Assembly: GCA_021396245.1 (NCBI GenBank)
Contig: WNYE01000089.1
Location: forward strand, 62,001-126,000
Length of the DNA: 64,000 nucleotides
Direction of reading: 5' to 3'
From: Sporothrix humicola
Lineage: Eukaryota > Ascomycota > Sordariomycetes > Ophiostomatales > Ophiostomataceae
This document shows positions 32,854-44,800 of the stretch, one piece after another. Numbering within the stretch: position 1 is the stretch's first letter; each line of letters starts with the position of its first letter. The notes beneath the pieces were generated by a model. The model was not told the DNA's origin. It did not search any database and saw only the letters and a list, made by a program, of their open reading frames with translations. A program made the translations under genes and the position numbers.

Positions 32854-35133
32854 CGTGGTCGACAACCGTATTCTCGGTCGGAGGTGTTATTGTAGTCGTC
32901 AACAAAAGTATATAAAGTGTTGATTGATCAAGGAGATTGTCCCCTTTTTGAGGATGTCGAAATATCGTGAAAGCGGTCGATGATGCCGACTTGACGAGTT
33001 GATATTCTTGCTCTCGGTCTGTGTCAAAGGTTTGTGTTGAAAATTCAAGATCGGTTGGAATGCGAGGTTCCAAACGGGATGTGCAGAGCAGACGAAGAGA
33101 CAAAAGGGGGTCGCTGGAAAGGAAAATCGAAAAGACGGCTGGTCCATCTAATATTAGGAAACCACAGGTAATAGTAGCCGCCATCGTCCATACTGGGTAG
33201 CTCCTTCCCTACCGTACAGGGCTATTTCGGTGTGGGTGGCAGTGACACCGATGCTCCCCAAGCTGGAACATTGTTGACTAGCGCGTCGCCAGGGCAACTG
33301 CGACCCGCCCCGCAAATCCTCTTAATTGAATGCGCGCTCACCAGCAAACCGCGCGGCTCACTCTGGCAGGACTTGGAAAGAGCTCTCGGCGGGCACGAGG
33401 CCAACTTCTTGTTTCATCTCGATTTCTTGCTTTCCAGTCCTTTTGCAGGAGCCTTCGAGCCTGATTGTCTTGCGCCCGTTTGCACGCGGTTTGCGCGTTG
33501 GATCATGTAATTGAGCTGGAGCTCTTGGAGCTCGATTGGCCAATTAGATTTGACGGAGACTATCACGTGATATTATATACACGTGACTATCTCTGTAAAC
33601 CCAGGTCGAGACGAAGAGACCATTGCGTGCACCTTCCTCGAGTAAAACGAGTCAATAAAATGAATTTAATGAAGGAAAGGGCGATGAGCCACAAGTTTCC
33701 GTCAATATGTGTGAAATATGGCCAGATACGGTCAACTAAATGAAGACAGGGAGAATGCAAGATTGCCATCCACCTTGTCACAGCGAAATGCGCAACTTGC
33801 CAGCAAGCTCCCAGCAGTTGGTCCAAGCTCCAGGCCAATGGCGGGTGACAGATTTTGGGTTGCCAGGTGCCGAGCTGGAGGCCAGCTCTCACGTGCCTGA
33901 AACTTCAGGCACCAACGCCTGAAAAGTGATTTTGAGTAGGGCGCGAGGAAGGCGCACACTGCCCATCCCCTCCCTAGCAGCCCCTAGCAGCCCCTAGCGG
34001 AGGCCAGGCGCACCATTCGCTCCTGCCGCCCAACACTCAGTATTACCAGGAACTGCAGGCACAATGGGCACAAGCCAAGCCTAAAGGGAAGACCTGCATC
34101 GACCTTCAAACCCCCTTCTCAGAAAAATTGAGCCAGACGTCCACCCTCACAACGCACACTCCAAACCACCTCTCTTCCACCCGCGACGTCTCCCTCATCT
34201 TCCCCGACCGCCATCGACGCCGCGTATCTCTTGAACGACACACTCGATTCCACATTGTTTTCGCTCGTGTACCAATTTTTCACATCATTTGACGGGTATT
34301 TTATCGACCCCCCCTGCCGAGAAGAGCCAAAAAGCATAAAGGTAAAAAAAAAGAACAACGAGCATCCGAGACAGCAAGACATCCCACGAGAGCACGAGCA
34401 AGGCCGTCGACGAGACCCCAGCCTGCAGCTGTATCTTCGATCGGCATCAGAGGACGCAAACACTGCATTGGCCATCGCGCGCATGCCAATTCTGTCGATG
34501 CCGGGCGTGTGCGCGTCTTTCCCCTCGTCGTGGTTTTGGATCTTGGTTTTGCTTCATCTCGAAAAGCTCCACCCGTGACTCGTCTGGACACATCGTGCTA
34601 ACTGGCAACCAGCTCCCTTCCACAATTCTTAATATTCTACGCGAAACGCTTCTGCGAGGACCATCAGCCACGATTCCTGCGACTGCGCGTTGTTTGACGT
34701 TATACCCGTGACTTTTTACCCATTTCGCGCTGGCCCGTGGTTTTGCATCATCTCGATCGTTACCATACCGTACCATTGTCGTCACCCTTTTCGGCCACAA
34801 CAACACCGCCATCTCGTCCTCGTGTATCACTAGCTGTGATTGCATCGGCTCATCTTGTCATCTCCGTTCTCTCTCATCCTCCTCTCTTCTCTCCGTGACT
34901 CCCGTGTCTCGTTCGTCTCGAACCTTTCGGACTTTCTACCGTTTACCCTTTATCGATCCATGTTCGACACCTGATCCGTCGCGCTTAGATCACTCTTGTC
35001 TTCCGCCGTCTCCTCCTCTCTCTCTCCTCCCCTCCTCCCTCTTTTCTCTACCGTCGGGTGAGGAAGTGGCTCCTGTCCGGCCGTTGGATAGTAGCATATC
35101 TTCCCTACAGACCACCCTCTCCAGACCTCCCCC
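32854..35133. other. Intergenic: divergent promoter region between F-BAR gene and NOT1
   Basis: About 2.3 kb with no gene-like frame. The right half (34100-35130) is C/T-rich on the plus strand and probably contains a long NOT1 leader. A CACGTG box lies at about 33580. A short tandem repeat with three CCCCT elements is listed separately. Confidence 0.6.
33967..34000 (+). repeat. Three tandem 10-bp units carrying CCCCT (STRE-like) elements
   Basis: The units at 33971-33980, 33981-33990 and 33991-34000 read (t/c)ccctagcag or a one-base variant. Each contains CCCCT, the core of the yeast stress response element. The location in a divergent promoter makes a regulatory role possible, but only the repeat itself is seen. 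Confidence 0.5.
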
Positions 35134-38100
35134 ATGGTCCCACCACCTCGAGCGGGAACGTTTTCTCCGAGTCCTGCTCAATCCCTCCACACGGGAACGA
35201 GCCAGTCCCCGCATCCGCCACAGAACAACGTGGCTTCGGCTGGCAGCCCCGGCACCGGCAGCCCAACCGGGTCTAACAGCCTGAACAAGATCACCATCAC
35301 TCAGGTGTTTGTGCTCCTGAGCAACATCAAAGAGGAGAAAGACGACCCATCAAAGTGGGAACAGCTTCGAAAAGTGCGTCCTCCCGCATCCGTTTGCCTC
35401 TATTTACTCTCTTGCTAACACACCCAGCTTATCGATGAGAACGGTATGGAGGTTTTTACAAAGTATTTCGCCCGTCTTGTAGCCAGTAGTGCATCCCAAA
35501 TATTCCCCGGCCTTAACCGGCCGGGGGGTAGCCCGGGATCCTACCAGGTCTTGGTCTCGGAGATGCGCAAGATAGCACATGCGCCAGAACAGGCTCGCAA
35601 TATTGCCGAGTCCATCGAGATCGGCACCGAGGAGATCTTCCGTGATTTCGACCTGTCGACGTTTATGGAACATTTCAAGCTCGATGCACTCGAAAAGACA
35701 ATACTAGCCCTGGCTTTCAAGCTGGGCTCGCGCTCCGACCTCAAAACAAAGGGTAAGTCTGCCTCGTTCTTTATTCTGCTCTATCCTCCCATACTAATGT
35801 CTACCAGCCGACGCTATCCTTTCCACAAACTTCCCCACGTTTGGCAACATCCTGTCCAGACCGACCGGCGACCATGCAGACCTCGACCCCGACTTTGTCT
35901 CCCTCATCATCGACCGCTTCATCCAGCTCCACCCTCCCAACTTCACTCAGACCACCAAGACCGACCTCACTATGAGGGTCCTCCAACGATATGAGACGAA
36001 CGACCTCGGCCCTCCGCCCCAAGTCATGGCTGCACTCGACCTGCTGCGTATTCTCTCTGATCGGCCCGCCAGCGCGCTGGCCAACTTCATCCACATGGCC
36101 GGCGCCGACTTCCCAAGCGAAGAGAGCGCCATTGTGTCGAAGCTTCAGAGCCGCCAGGGACAGCTCACGGAAGAACAGGTTGCCAACGCGTTGTCCTACA
36201 CCGCCATCAGCCAGGCATACACCTTTAGCCCGGCAGCTCTCGTTGCTGCGCTCCGCCGTGTTGTGTCGGACTCTTTCCAGTGGCAGGAGGTGATCCACCA
36301 GTTCGACCAGCAGGGCTCTCGCATCGCAGCACCGCAGTTCCTGCGTCTCTTCAACGCGCTTCTTCCTGTGGCCCGCGACGACGACAAGATCAGTATTGAC
36401 CGGCTGTGGGGCGGCAACTGGAACAGCCTCGAAACGCAGTTGTCCTATGTCCAGGCCTTCAGCTCACAGTCGCCTGACGACCTCGACGCCTCGACCATCC
36501 CCAACATGGCCTCCACGATTGCGATTGAGGACTATGCCAGCGCCGCTCCTGAGGTCCGTGAGCGCGCCGAAGTGGCCGCCAAGCACCCTCTGATTTCACT
36601 GGCAGCTGTCTCTGCGATTTTCCACATTGCACTGGCCTCGCAGCACACATCAGTTAATATCGAGGCGCAGAGACTGTTCCAGACCGTGGTGGTTCCCAAT
36701 CTCGACATCTTCCTCGTGTCGGCTGTCATGGTCCCCAAGCCATGGTCTCCCACTGCCATCGACACATTCACCAAGCTCTTTGAGGGCTTCCTGTACAAGA
36801 ACAGCCCGAACTGGGACTTTGTCTTTGACAGTCTCTGGCGGAAGGACAGACAGGTGGTGACAGACCAGCTTATCAACGCACACGCCATGCAGCCCGGCAA
36901 CCTCCCCGAGATCTTTGAGCACTGTGCCAAGCACGGATGGGTGAACGATCTCATCTACCTGCCCAACGGCTTCGGTCTCGACTTGGTTGCCTACGCCCAC
37001 GGCCAGGGCGTCGTCGATTTGCAGGACTGGGCCAAGAACAACATGGAGCGCAATGCCGACATTGCGCGGCCGCTCATGCAGTTCCTGATGATCAAGTCGG
37101 AGCTCGAGGCCCAGCGTTCCGACGGCCAGAAGATCCTGCCCAAGGTCAACGTCCCGCTCAAGGTCCAGACGGTCTCGGCACTTCTCGGCATCCTCGAGGA
37201 CTACTACCCGACGACTGCCCCCAACCCTGAGCTGGTTTTGCTGCAGCGCCAGTGCATCGCCGTCTACCCGCGCCTGATCAACTATGGCGAGGGCTTCGAC
37301 GCCATCATCGAGGAGAACGAGAACGACGGCCATGTCCTTCCACAGGAAGCCAACACCAAGATGGAAGAGCACTTCAAGAAGATGTACAGCAACGAGATTG
37401 AGGTGCGCGAAGTTGTCCGCATCATGGACCACTACAAGCACTCCAACGATCGACTAGAGCAAGACATCTTTGCGTGCATGATCAACAGCCTGTTTGAGGA
37501 GTACAGCCACTTTGGCGACTATCCGCTCGAAGCGCTGGCCACGACGGCCGTCCTCTTTGGCGGCCTCATGTCGCACAAGCTCATCTCCGACCTCCCGCTC
37601 AAGGTGGGCTTGGGCATGATCCTCGAGGCTGTCCGTGACCACACGCAGGAGCACCCGATGTTCAAGTTCGGCATGCAGGCGCTTATGCAGCTCTACTCGC
37701 GCTTCCGCGAGTGGCCCGGATTCTGTCGCCAGCTGCTGCAGTGTGCCAGCCTGCAGGGCACCGAAGCGTACAAGAAGGCGAGCGATGTTGTTCTCGAGTC
37801 GGACGAGGAGGTCCGTGCTGCTGGTGGCCACCTTCGCGGTAGTGCTGGTGAGGCCTTGGCTAACGGCAATGGCGAAGACGGCGACGGCTCCGAGCAGCCG
37901 CCCTTTGTCTCGATCAAGGTCGACCCGCTGCCGCCCAACATCCCCTTTGAGGACCCGGACCCCGACGCACAGGGCAAGATCCAGTTTGTGCTTAACAACA
38001 TCACCGACAGCACGCTGCGCAGCATGTTCCTCGAGATCCGCCCGATTGTCGACAGACAGCATCAGCAGTGGTTCGCCAGCCACCTTGTCGAGGAGCGCGC

Positions 38101-41100
38101 CAAGATGCAGCCCAACTATCACAAGGTGTACCTGCAGCTCGTCAGCCACTTTGAGGACCGCCAGCTGTGGGCCAGCGTGCTCCGCGAGACGTACGTTAGC
38201 GTGTCGCGCATGCTCAACTCGGAGGCCACGATGCAGAACTCGACCGAGCGCACGCACCTTAAGAACCTTGGTGGCTGGCTCGGTCTGCTGACGCTTGCGC
38301 GCGACAAGCCTATCTTGCATCGCAACATTGCGTTCAAGCAGCTGCTCATCGAGGCGCACGACACGAAGCGCCTGATTGTCGTGATTCCGTTTGTGTGCAA
38401 GGTCCTGAGCCAGGGCGAGCACTCCAACGTGTTCAAGCCGCCCAACCCATGGCTGATGGATATCATCCACTTCCTGATCGACTTGTACCACAACGCGGAG
38501 CTCAAGCTCAACCTCAAGTTCGAGATCGAGGTGCTCTGCCAGACGCTCAGCATCGACCACAAGAGCATCGAGCCCTCGGGCGAGATCCTGAACCGCGTCG
38601 CCATGGAGGCGCAGCCCGATCTGGCGCACGAGGGCCTCGACGCATTCGAGAACCTGTCACTCAACGGCCTGGGCCACGCCGGCGTTGGCGCTGTTGGCGG
38701 TCTTGCAGGCCATGGCATGGTGCCCGGCGGTGTCGTGTCGAGCAGTATGGTTGCCATGATCCCCGAGCGCATCACCAAGGTCACGGTGCCGCCCGTCAGC
38801 GAGATGGTCGTCAGCCAGGCGCGCCTCGAGGAGATTGTGCGCAACGCGCTTGTGCAGGCGCTGCAGGACATTATCCAACAGGTCGTCGACCGGTCAGTTG
38901 CCATCGCTGCGATTGCAACCCAGCAGATGATCCACAAGGACTTTTCGACCGAGCCCGACGAGAACCGTCTGCGCACCGCCGCCGTCAGCATGGTCAAGGC
39001 CACTGCCGGGAGCCTCGCCCTTGTTACCTCCAAGGAACCGCTGCGTGCCAACTTTACAAACTACATGCGCACGCTGTCAAGCGACCTCCCGCAGGGCCTG
39101 CCCGAAGGCACCATCATCATGTGTGTCAACTCCAACCTCGACTACGCCTCGAGTGTCATTGAGCAGGCGACCGAGGAGCGCGCCGCATACGAGATCGAGG
39201 ACATGATCGAGCCCGAGATGGACGTGCGCAGACGCCACCGCATTGGGCGCCCCGGCGAAGCCTACGTCGGCCCTGACCTGAGCCGCTGGGCCATGACCAT
39301 ACCGAGTCCGTACAAGCTCAACCCCAGCCCCACAGGCCTCAACAACGAGCAGATGGCCATCTACGACGACTTTGCACGCCAGCCGCGGCCCACTGTTACT
39401 TCGGCGGTCGCGGCGGCACACAACGCCTCGGCCTCCGACACCACGCGCTCGCTCGCCAACGACGTCCTCCAGGACCAGTACTCCTCGATCCCGTCGGCTG
39501 CCGAGACCTCGGCGGCGGCTGCTGTCGGCTCGCAGCTCCAGGGCTACCCCCAGATGCACCCGGGCGGCAACATGGCTGGTGGTGTCAGCGGCGGCATGAT
39601 GAACGGCGGCGGCAGACAGGCCGGCCCCGGTGTGGACGTGCGTGCTCTTCTGGAGCGTGTCAATAAGCTGGTCATGGAGCTGCAGCGCGCGGCCACGGAC
39701 GCCATGGAGGAGCACTTTGCGGAGCTGCCGCGTCCCCATGCTGTCCTCGACATCATCGACGCTCTGATCCAGACTATCATCAAGGCCCAGCAGTCGGCCG
39801 AGGACTTTGCGGTTTACGCGGCCGAGCAGATCCTGCCTCTGCTCTTCAACGTCCAGCTCGAGGACAGCCTGGCGCTGGAGTCGCTGGTCCATGTTCTCGA
39901 GTCGCTGCGCAAGATCGTCGGCCTTCCTATTAACAGCCGGATTGCGCAGTTCCTGCAGATGCAGCCCGGCCACAGCTTCCTCCGCCTCCCGCTCATCTCG
40001 GCGCTGCTGCACACGGACTTTTTGGACTGGTCGGTCATTGATAGCGCCATGTCGACCTCCCTCAAGCAGAGAAAGGAAGGGTCGATCGTCTTCTTCCTGC
40101 ACCTGCTCGAGCTCACGCTCATCCGCGACGCTCCCCAGGTTCTGTACTACAGCCACTTCTTCAACAGCATGTCCGAGGCCTGGCAGTGGATCCAGGAGGA
40201 CCCCGACGTGCCCGGCGGCCAGGACCTCAAGAACAAGGTCATTACGCACGGCGCACAGCTGCCGCCGCCCGAAGGCGAGGCCGGCCATGGCGGCGTCCTG
40301 ACACAGCAGGCCAAGGACCAGATCGAATATGTGTTCGACGAGTGGGTCCTCCTGTGCCAGAAGCCCAACATCCCCGACACGATTCCCTTCATCTTTGTGG
40401 AGCAGATGCGGGCGCGCAACATCATCGCGAGCCGCGACGACCTCTTCATCTTTACGCGCATCGCCATTGACCGCTCCGTGCAGCGTTGGGAGGCCAGCTT
40501 CCACCGGAACGAGAGCGCCACCGACGGCTTTGCCGCCATTGACGCGGTGGCCAAGCTGATCGCTGTCTTTGTGCAGGCCTGCGGGACGGAGGGCGATGCT
40601 GCGGTGCCCGAGGGCCGCTCGCCGCGCGCCGAGCTGCTCGACTCGATCCTGGCGCTCGGCGCCATGCTGCTCAACCACCACTACGTGCATCGCGGCGAGG
40701 CATACAGCCAGCGCGTCTTCTACCGCTTCTTCTCGATGCTGCTGGTCTCGATCAACAACGTCTCTGAGCACCTTTCCGACACCGACCGCAGCGAGATCCT
40801 GCGCCGCTTTGCCAAGCGCTTCAACGACCTGGGCCCGGCCACGTTCCCCTTCTTTGTCTACGCCTGGATCGAGCTCATCAAGCACCGCATCTTTATGCCC
40901 TCGCTCCTGCGCACCGCCGGCAACGACGGCTGGGCGTCCTTCACCAAGATCCTGCGCCAGCTCCTGGCGTACGTCGACGAGATGCTCAAGCTGCCCGACA
41001 CGGTCAACCTGGCGCGTGACCTGTCGCGCGCCGCGCTCAAGCTGATCCTGATTATCTACCACGACTTCCCCGACTACCTGGCCGCCAACCACGTCGAGCT

Positions 41101-41866
41101 TTGCCAGAGCGTCTCGCCCTACCTTGCGCAGTTTATTAACGTTGTGCTCTTCGCGAACCCGACGTCAATGCCCAAGCCGCCCGACCCGACCATGCCCGGT
41201 CTGCGCCTTGACCAGATGGACGAGGCCAGCGTCGTGCCCAGCGGTCGGTACGAGCCCGGCCCGGTGCTGTCACAAATCGGCCTGACGGCTCTGCTGGATC
41301 GCGCGCTCGAGTCGGGCCCGTCCGAGGAGGTCGTTGCCCACATCAAGTACGCCATCAGCCGCACCGATCCCAAGAGCGCCGGCTCCACCTGGGGCCGCGT
41401 GCCCATTGCGACCAACGTCCCTGTTGTGGATGCGGTCGTGGCCTACATTGCCAACCACGTGGCTACGCGCGTGTCCAACGGCGGCCCCGTCTTTACCGCG
41501 GGCGGCCCGGATGTCGCGACGCTGTCAATGATTTTGCACGAGCTCTCACCCGAAGGCCGCTATTTCTTGATCTGCAGCATCGTCAACCAGCTGCGCTTCC
41601 CCAACGTGCACACCAACTTCTTTGCGCTCGCGCTGCTCGACATTTTCGGCCACGAAATGTCAGACCCCGAGGAGTCGGACATCCGCCAGCAAATCTGCCG
41701 CGTGCTCTTTGAGCGCATTGTCACCTACTGGCCGCAGCCGTGGGGCCTGCTGGCCGTGATTGCCGAGCTGGTCAAGAACGACCGCTTCTTCTTTTTCGAG
41801 CTGCCCTTTATCAAAGCGGCGCCCGACGTGTCGGAGCGGTTCGCCGCCGTTGTTGCCAGGGGTTAG
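35134..41866 (+). CDS. NOT1: CCR4-NOT complex scaffold subunit NOT1
   Basis: Three exons: 35134-35373, 35428-35752 and 35808-41866, with 54- and 55-nt introns (donors GTGCGT and GTAAGT; branch sites CTAAC and CTAAT). The product has 2207 residues, slightly longer than yeast Not1 (about 2100). NOT1 is the scaffold for the deadenylases Caf1 and Ccr4 and for Not2/Not5 in cytoplasmic mRNA decay and translational control. Visible regions: N-terminal HEAT-like part (about 60-700); the Caf1-binding MIF4G domain at about 896-1106 (KIQFVLNNITDSTLRSMFLE); the DUF3819/Caf40-binding region at about 1176-1340 (VDRSVAIAAIATQQMIHKDF); the Not1 C-terminal domain binding Not2/Not5 at about 1820-2207 (FPNVHTNFFALALLDIF). 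The first ~55 residues are a Ser/Pro/Gly-rich leader, so the start codon is the least certain part. Confidence 0.96.
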
Positions 41867-44800
41867 GATGCCACTGGCGGTATGAGAGCCTTCCCGTCAA
41901 GATTGTGGCCAAGGTAGCTTGACGGACTCTACGGTGTATAATAATTTATACCAACACACGATACGATAATTACTATTCCTCGCCCTACACCACTCCTCTA
42001 AATGCACATCCCTTTTACCACCTTATTATAAAAACAATTCTTGATTTCCGTCATCCACACAGCGGCATTGGGAAATGGGGCGCCAATCGGGTTTGTTTTG
42101 TTTGTTCTTCTGTGTTTTTGTGTTTCTTAAAAACTCTTGTTATATTTGCTGCTTTTGTTTTCACTGTCGTTTTTATTGTTCGTATTATGGAGGGAGTTTC
42201 GGGTCTTTGGTTTCTGCTTTTCTCACTTGCGTTTATTAAACTTACTTACTTTCTCATTATTGTATCACTTTATACTTACTATTTTTTACTCCTTTTACTT
42301 CTTTTTACTTCTGATTTGTGCCTGCGAGAGCGAGAGGGGAAACAAAACAAAAATTGGCGACGAGCCTAACACAACTGCTTTTGTTCGTTGTTTCTTCGTG
42401 TTTTTAAGCAAGAGAAGAGAACGATGGAGGCATTGCCTATTGTTTACATTGGAAGCAATGGCTTCGGGCAGATTGACGTGCGTTGACGTCGGAAAGGAGA
42501 GCAAGCACAAGTCAGGCGTTTATATTATTGATACTTCTTCTTCGTACTCGATTACCCTTTTTCTGCGCTCTTATATACCTGCTCTTTTATGTTGATTTGC
42601 ATTGTGTTATTCCCTTCTTTCGTGTTATTTCGTGCCTCATGCGATGGCAGCGATAGATGGAATCATTAAATGGACTGTGTACTTTATAATTAATCGTTGA
42701 TTTCACGATACTAAAGTGTTATGCAAAGTGATCATCATTTGGAGATACTTGAGCTTTCCAATGAGAAGGGAATGAAGACCACATTTGCAAGTCTCAACGT
42801 GATATGCCTTCGCTTCATCGGGTCCCGTCACTGATGTCAACATTGGATGCATTGAAACACAGCCAGCCATTATATCTTGCGAATGTTAAGAACTGCGATA
42901 TTCTTGTTTACATTTCACCAACTGCTTCAGCTAACAATTGGCCCGTTTCTTCATTTACATCTGCCGTCCTATTGCTTTGGCACCTCTTATTTTATCATAG
43001 CTCTTATATCAATATAACAACAAACATTGAACCATAACAAATGGGATAATTCTGTGATACATCCGTAATCTGAAAAGGTAGAAACATAACTTTCTACCCT
43101 GTAGCCTCAGAGCATGCTCCTTCTCTTTTCTTCACCGCTCGATGTACTTTCACAAGCAAACGGAAAGAGCAGAGACGCACCTCGCGTGGCTCGAACCAAT
43201 AAACACGGCAGGTCGCTATCCGTCTTGCAGAGTGATTTTGCGCCCACGCATCGCTCCTGCTTCCTCCTCCTGCACTCCCTGCACGCTCTTGTGATGTGCA
43301 TCTGTAGCGTGTATCTGGAGTAAGAGGGGAAGGCGCGAGCTACTCGAACTAATCGTAGTAGTTCTGATGCTTGATCTTGTGTCTTTCCCCTATTTTGTCT
43401 CGCATTCGCCAATTGGAGAAGGTGCAAGTGTCTTAAAGTGTCGAGAGGAGTAAGCAATCGCGATTGGGCCATCGATGGACTTGGGGTCGGTCGTTCCTTC
43501 TTCGACGAAAGGACAATAAAACGGCCTTTCAGTAGAAGACAAAATAGTTTACTGTGTACTTTCATGCATTTTACGACAATTTACTATAATTTATTAATAC
43601 AAGTCCGGAGTTGCGAGGAGGTTGTCGAGACGATGCGGAAAGCCGGTTCCAATATTGATTTCGACTCGCCTGCATCTACGGAGTACACAGTAACTAAAAT
43701 AAATCTACGACGTACAACATGCAAGCGTTGCATTGAGCATCGACGAATTGGGATGTGTTCACCGCCTTTGTTTTCCAATGCAATGCAATCCTACCAGGAA
43801 AAAAAGAGGACAACAGAAAAAAAGTAAAAAAATCTCAAAAATATCTTACAGAAAATATGCAGAGCTACTCCAGAAGCAGCGATGACCCGCCCTTAACTGC
43901 ACCCCAACTCGGCAGGCGCAGGCGCCGGTGCCTTTATGCAGCTGCACGGAGTAGCTGCAGCTGCGTCCAAGAACCAATGTAGAAAATACGGAAGGCAGTC
44001 CGAGATGCTGGACTCTCTTAAAAGAGGAAAGGACCCCCAACTGTGGCCCAATAGGAGATTACGTAACGTTGGAGAGCGTCGCATTGCATGCTGAGTATTT
44101 GGGGAAAGGACGACGAAGGCCGAGAAAAAATGAGTTCACAGTAAAAGTCTGAACGGAAGGCACAGCAGACCAGACTCTGGTCACTGGGAAAGAGCGTGCA
44201 TGCAGAACCGAGGGTGAGGGAGCAAGCGGAACCTCTGCCGGAGAGAAATCGACGAGAGATCCTGAAATCCAGACAATGAGAAAAAACCTTCATAACTGAA
44301 AACAGCGGCTTCCGCGCCTGTTTTCACCGGTACAGAGAAATCAGAGAAATCAGAGAAAGAAAAAGAGTGGGCAAGTGGGCGTCAAAGTGGGCATGGATCT
44401 CTAAATTTACAGGGTCCTGGGGTCGCGTCTTGCTGTTTTCGTCTTTTCGTCCTTTTTCGCCTTCCCAATTGCTCGTCGCCTCTTGTTGCACAGAGAGCTC
44501 ATCTCTTTCTTTCCTTGTTACGTACAATAACACCGCCCAGCGGGCATTCCGTAGCAGCGACTACCGAAGCCGTGGCCACCAACGCCTCGGAAGAAAGCTT
44601 TTTTGTCCCTCTTTTCTTTCCACAGTACAATACTCCCGTACGTCGTATATTGTTGAGTTCTCTGTCTGGCTTCATTCATCTCATCTCCCAATTTCCAACA
44701 GATGCCCGATTTTTCTGTCCCCCCCCACTCTCGCGTGCCATTTCGCCCCGTTTTCAGAACCTGTGCCTGCCTCTTGCCTCGTGGCAACACTTTGTACCTT

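Noticed and set aside
39077..41092. Open frame of 671 codons opposite NOT1
   Set aside because: Antisense shadow of conserved NOT1 sequence; composition (Val/Leu/Asp/Gly-rich) is typical of such mirrors.
43180..43260. GGTTCGAGCC on the minus strand, resembling a tRNA B box
   Set aside because: The T-arm does not pair and there is no A box at the expected distance.
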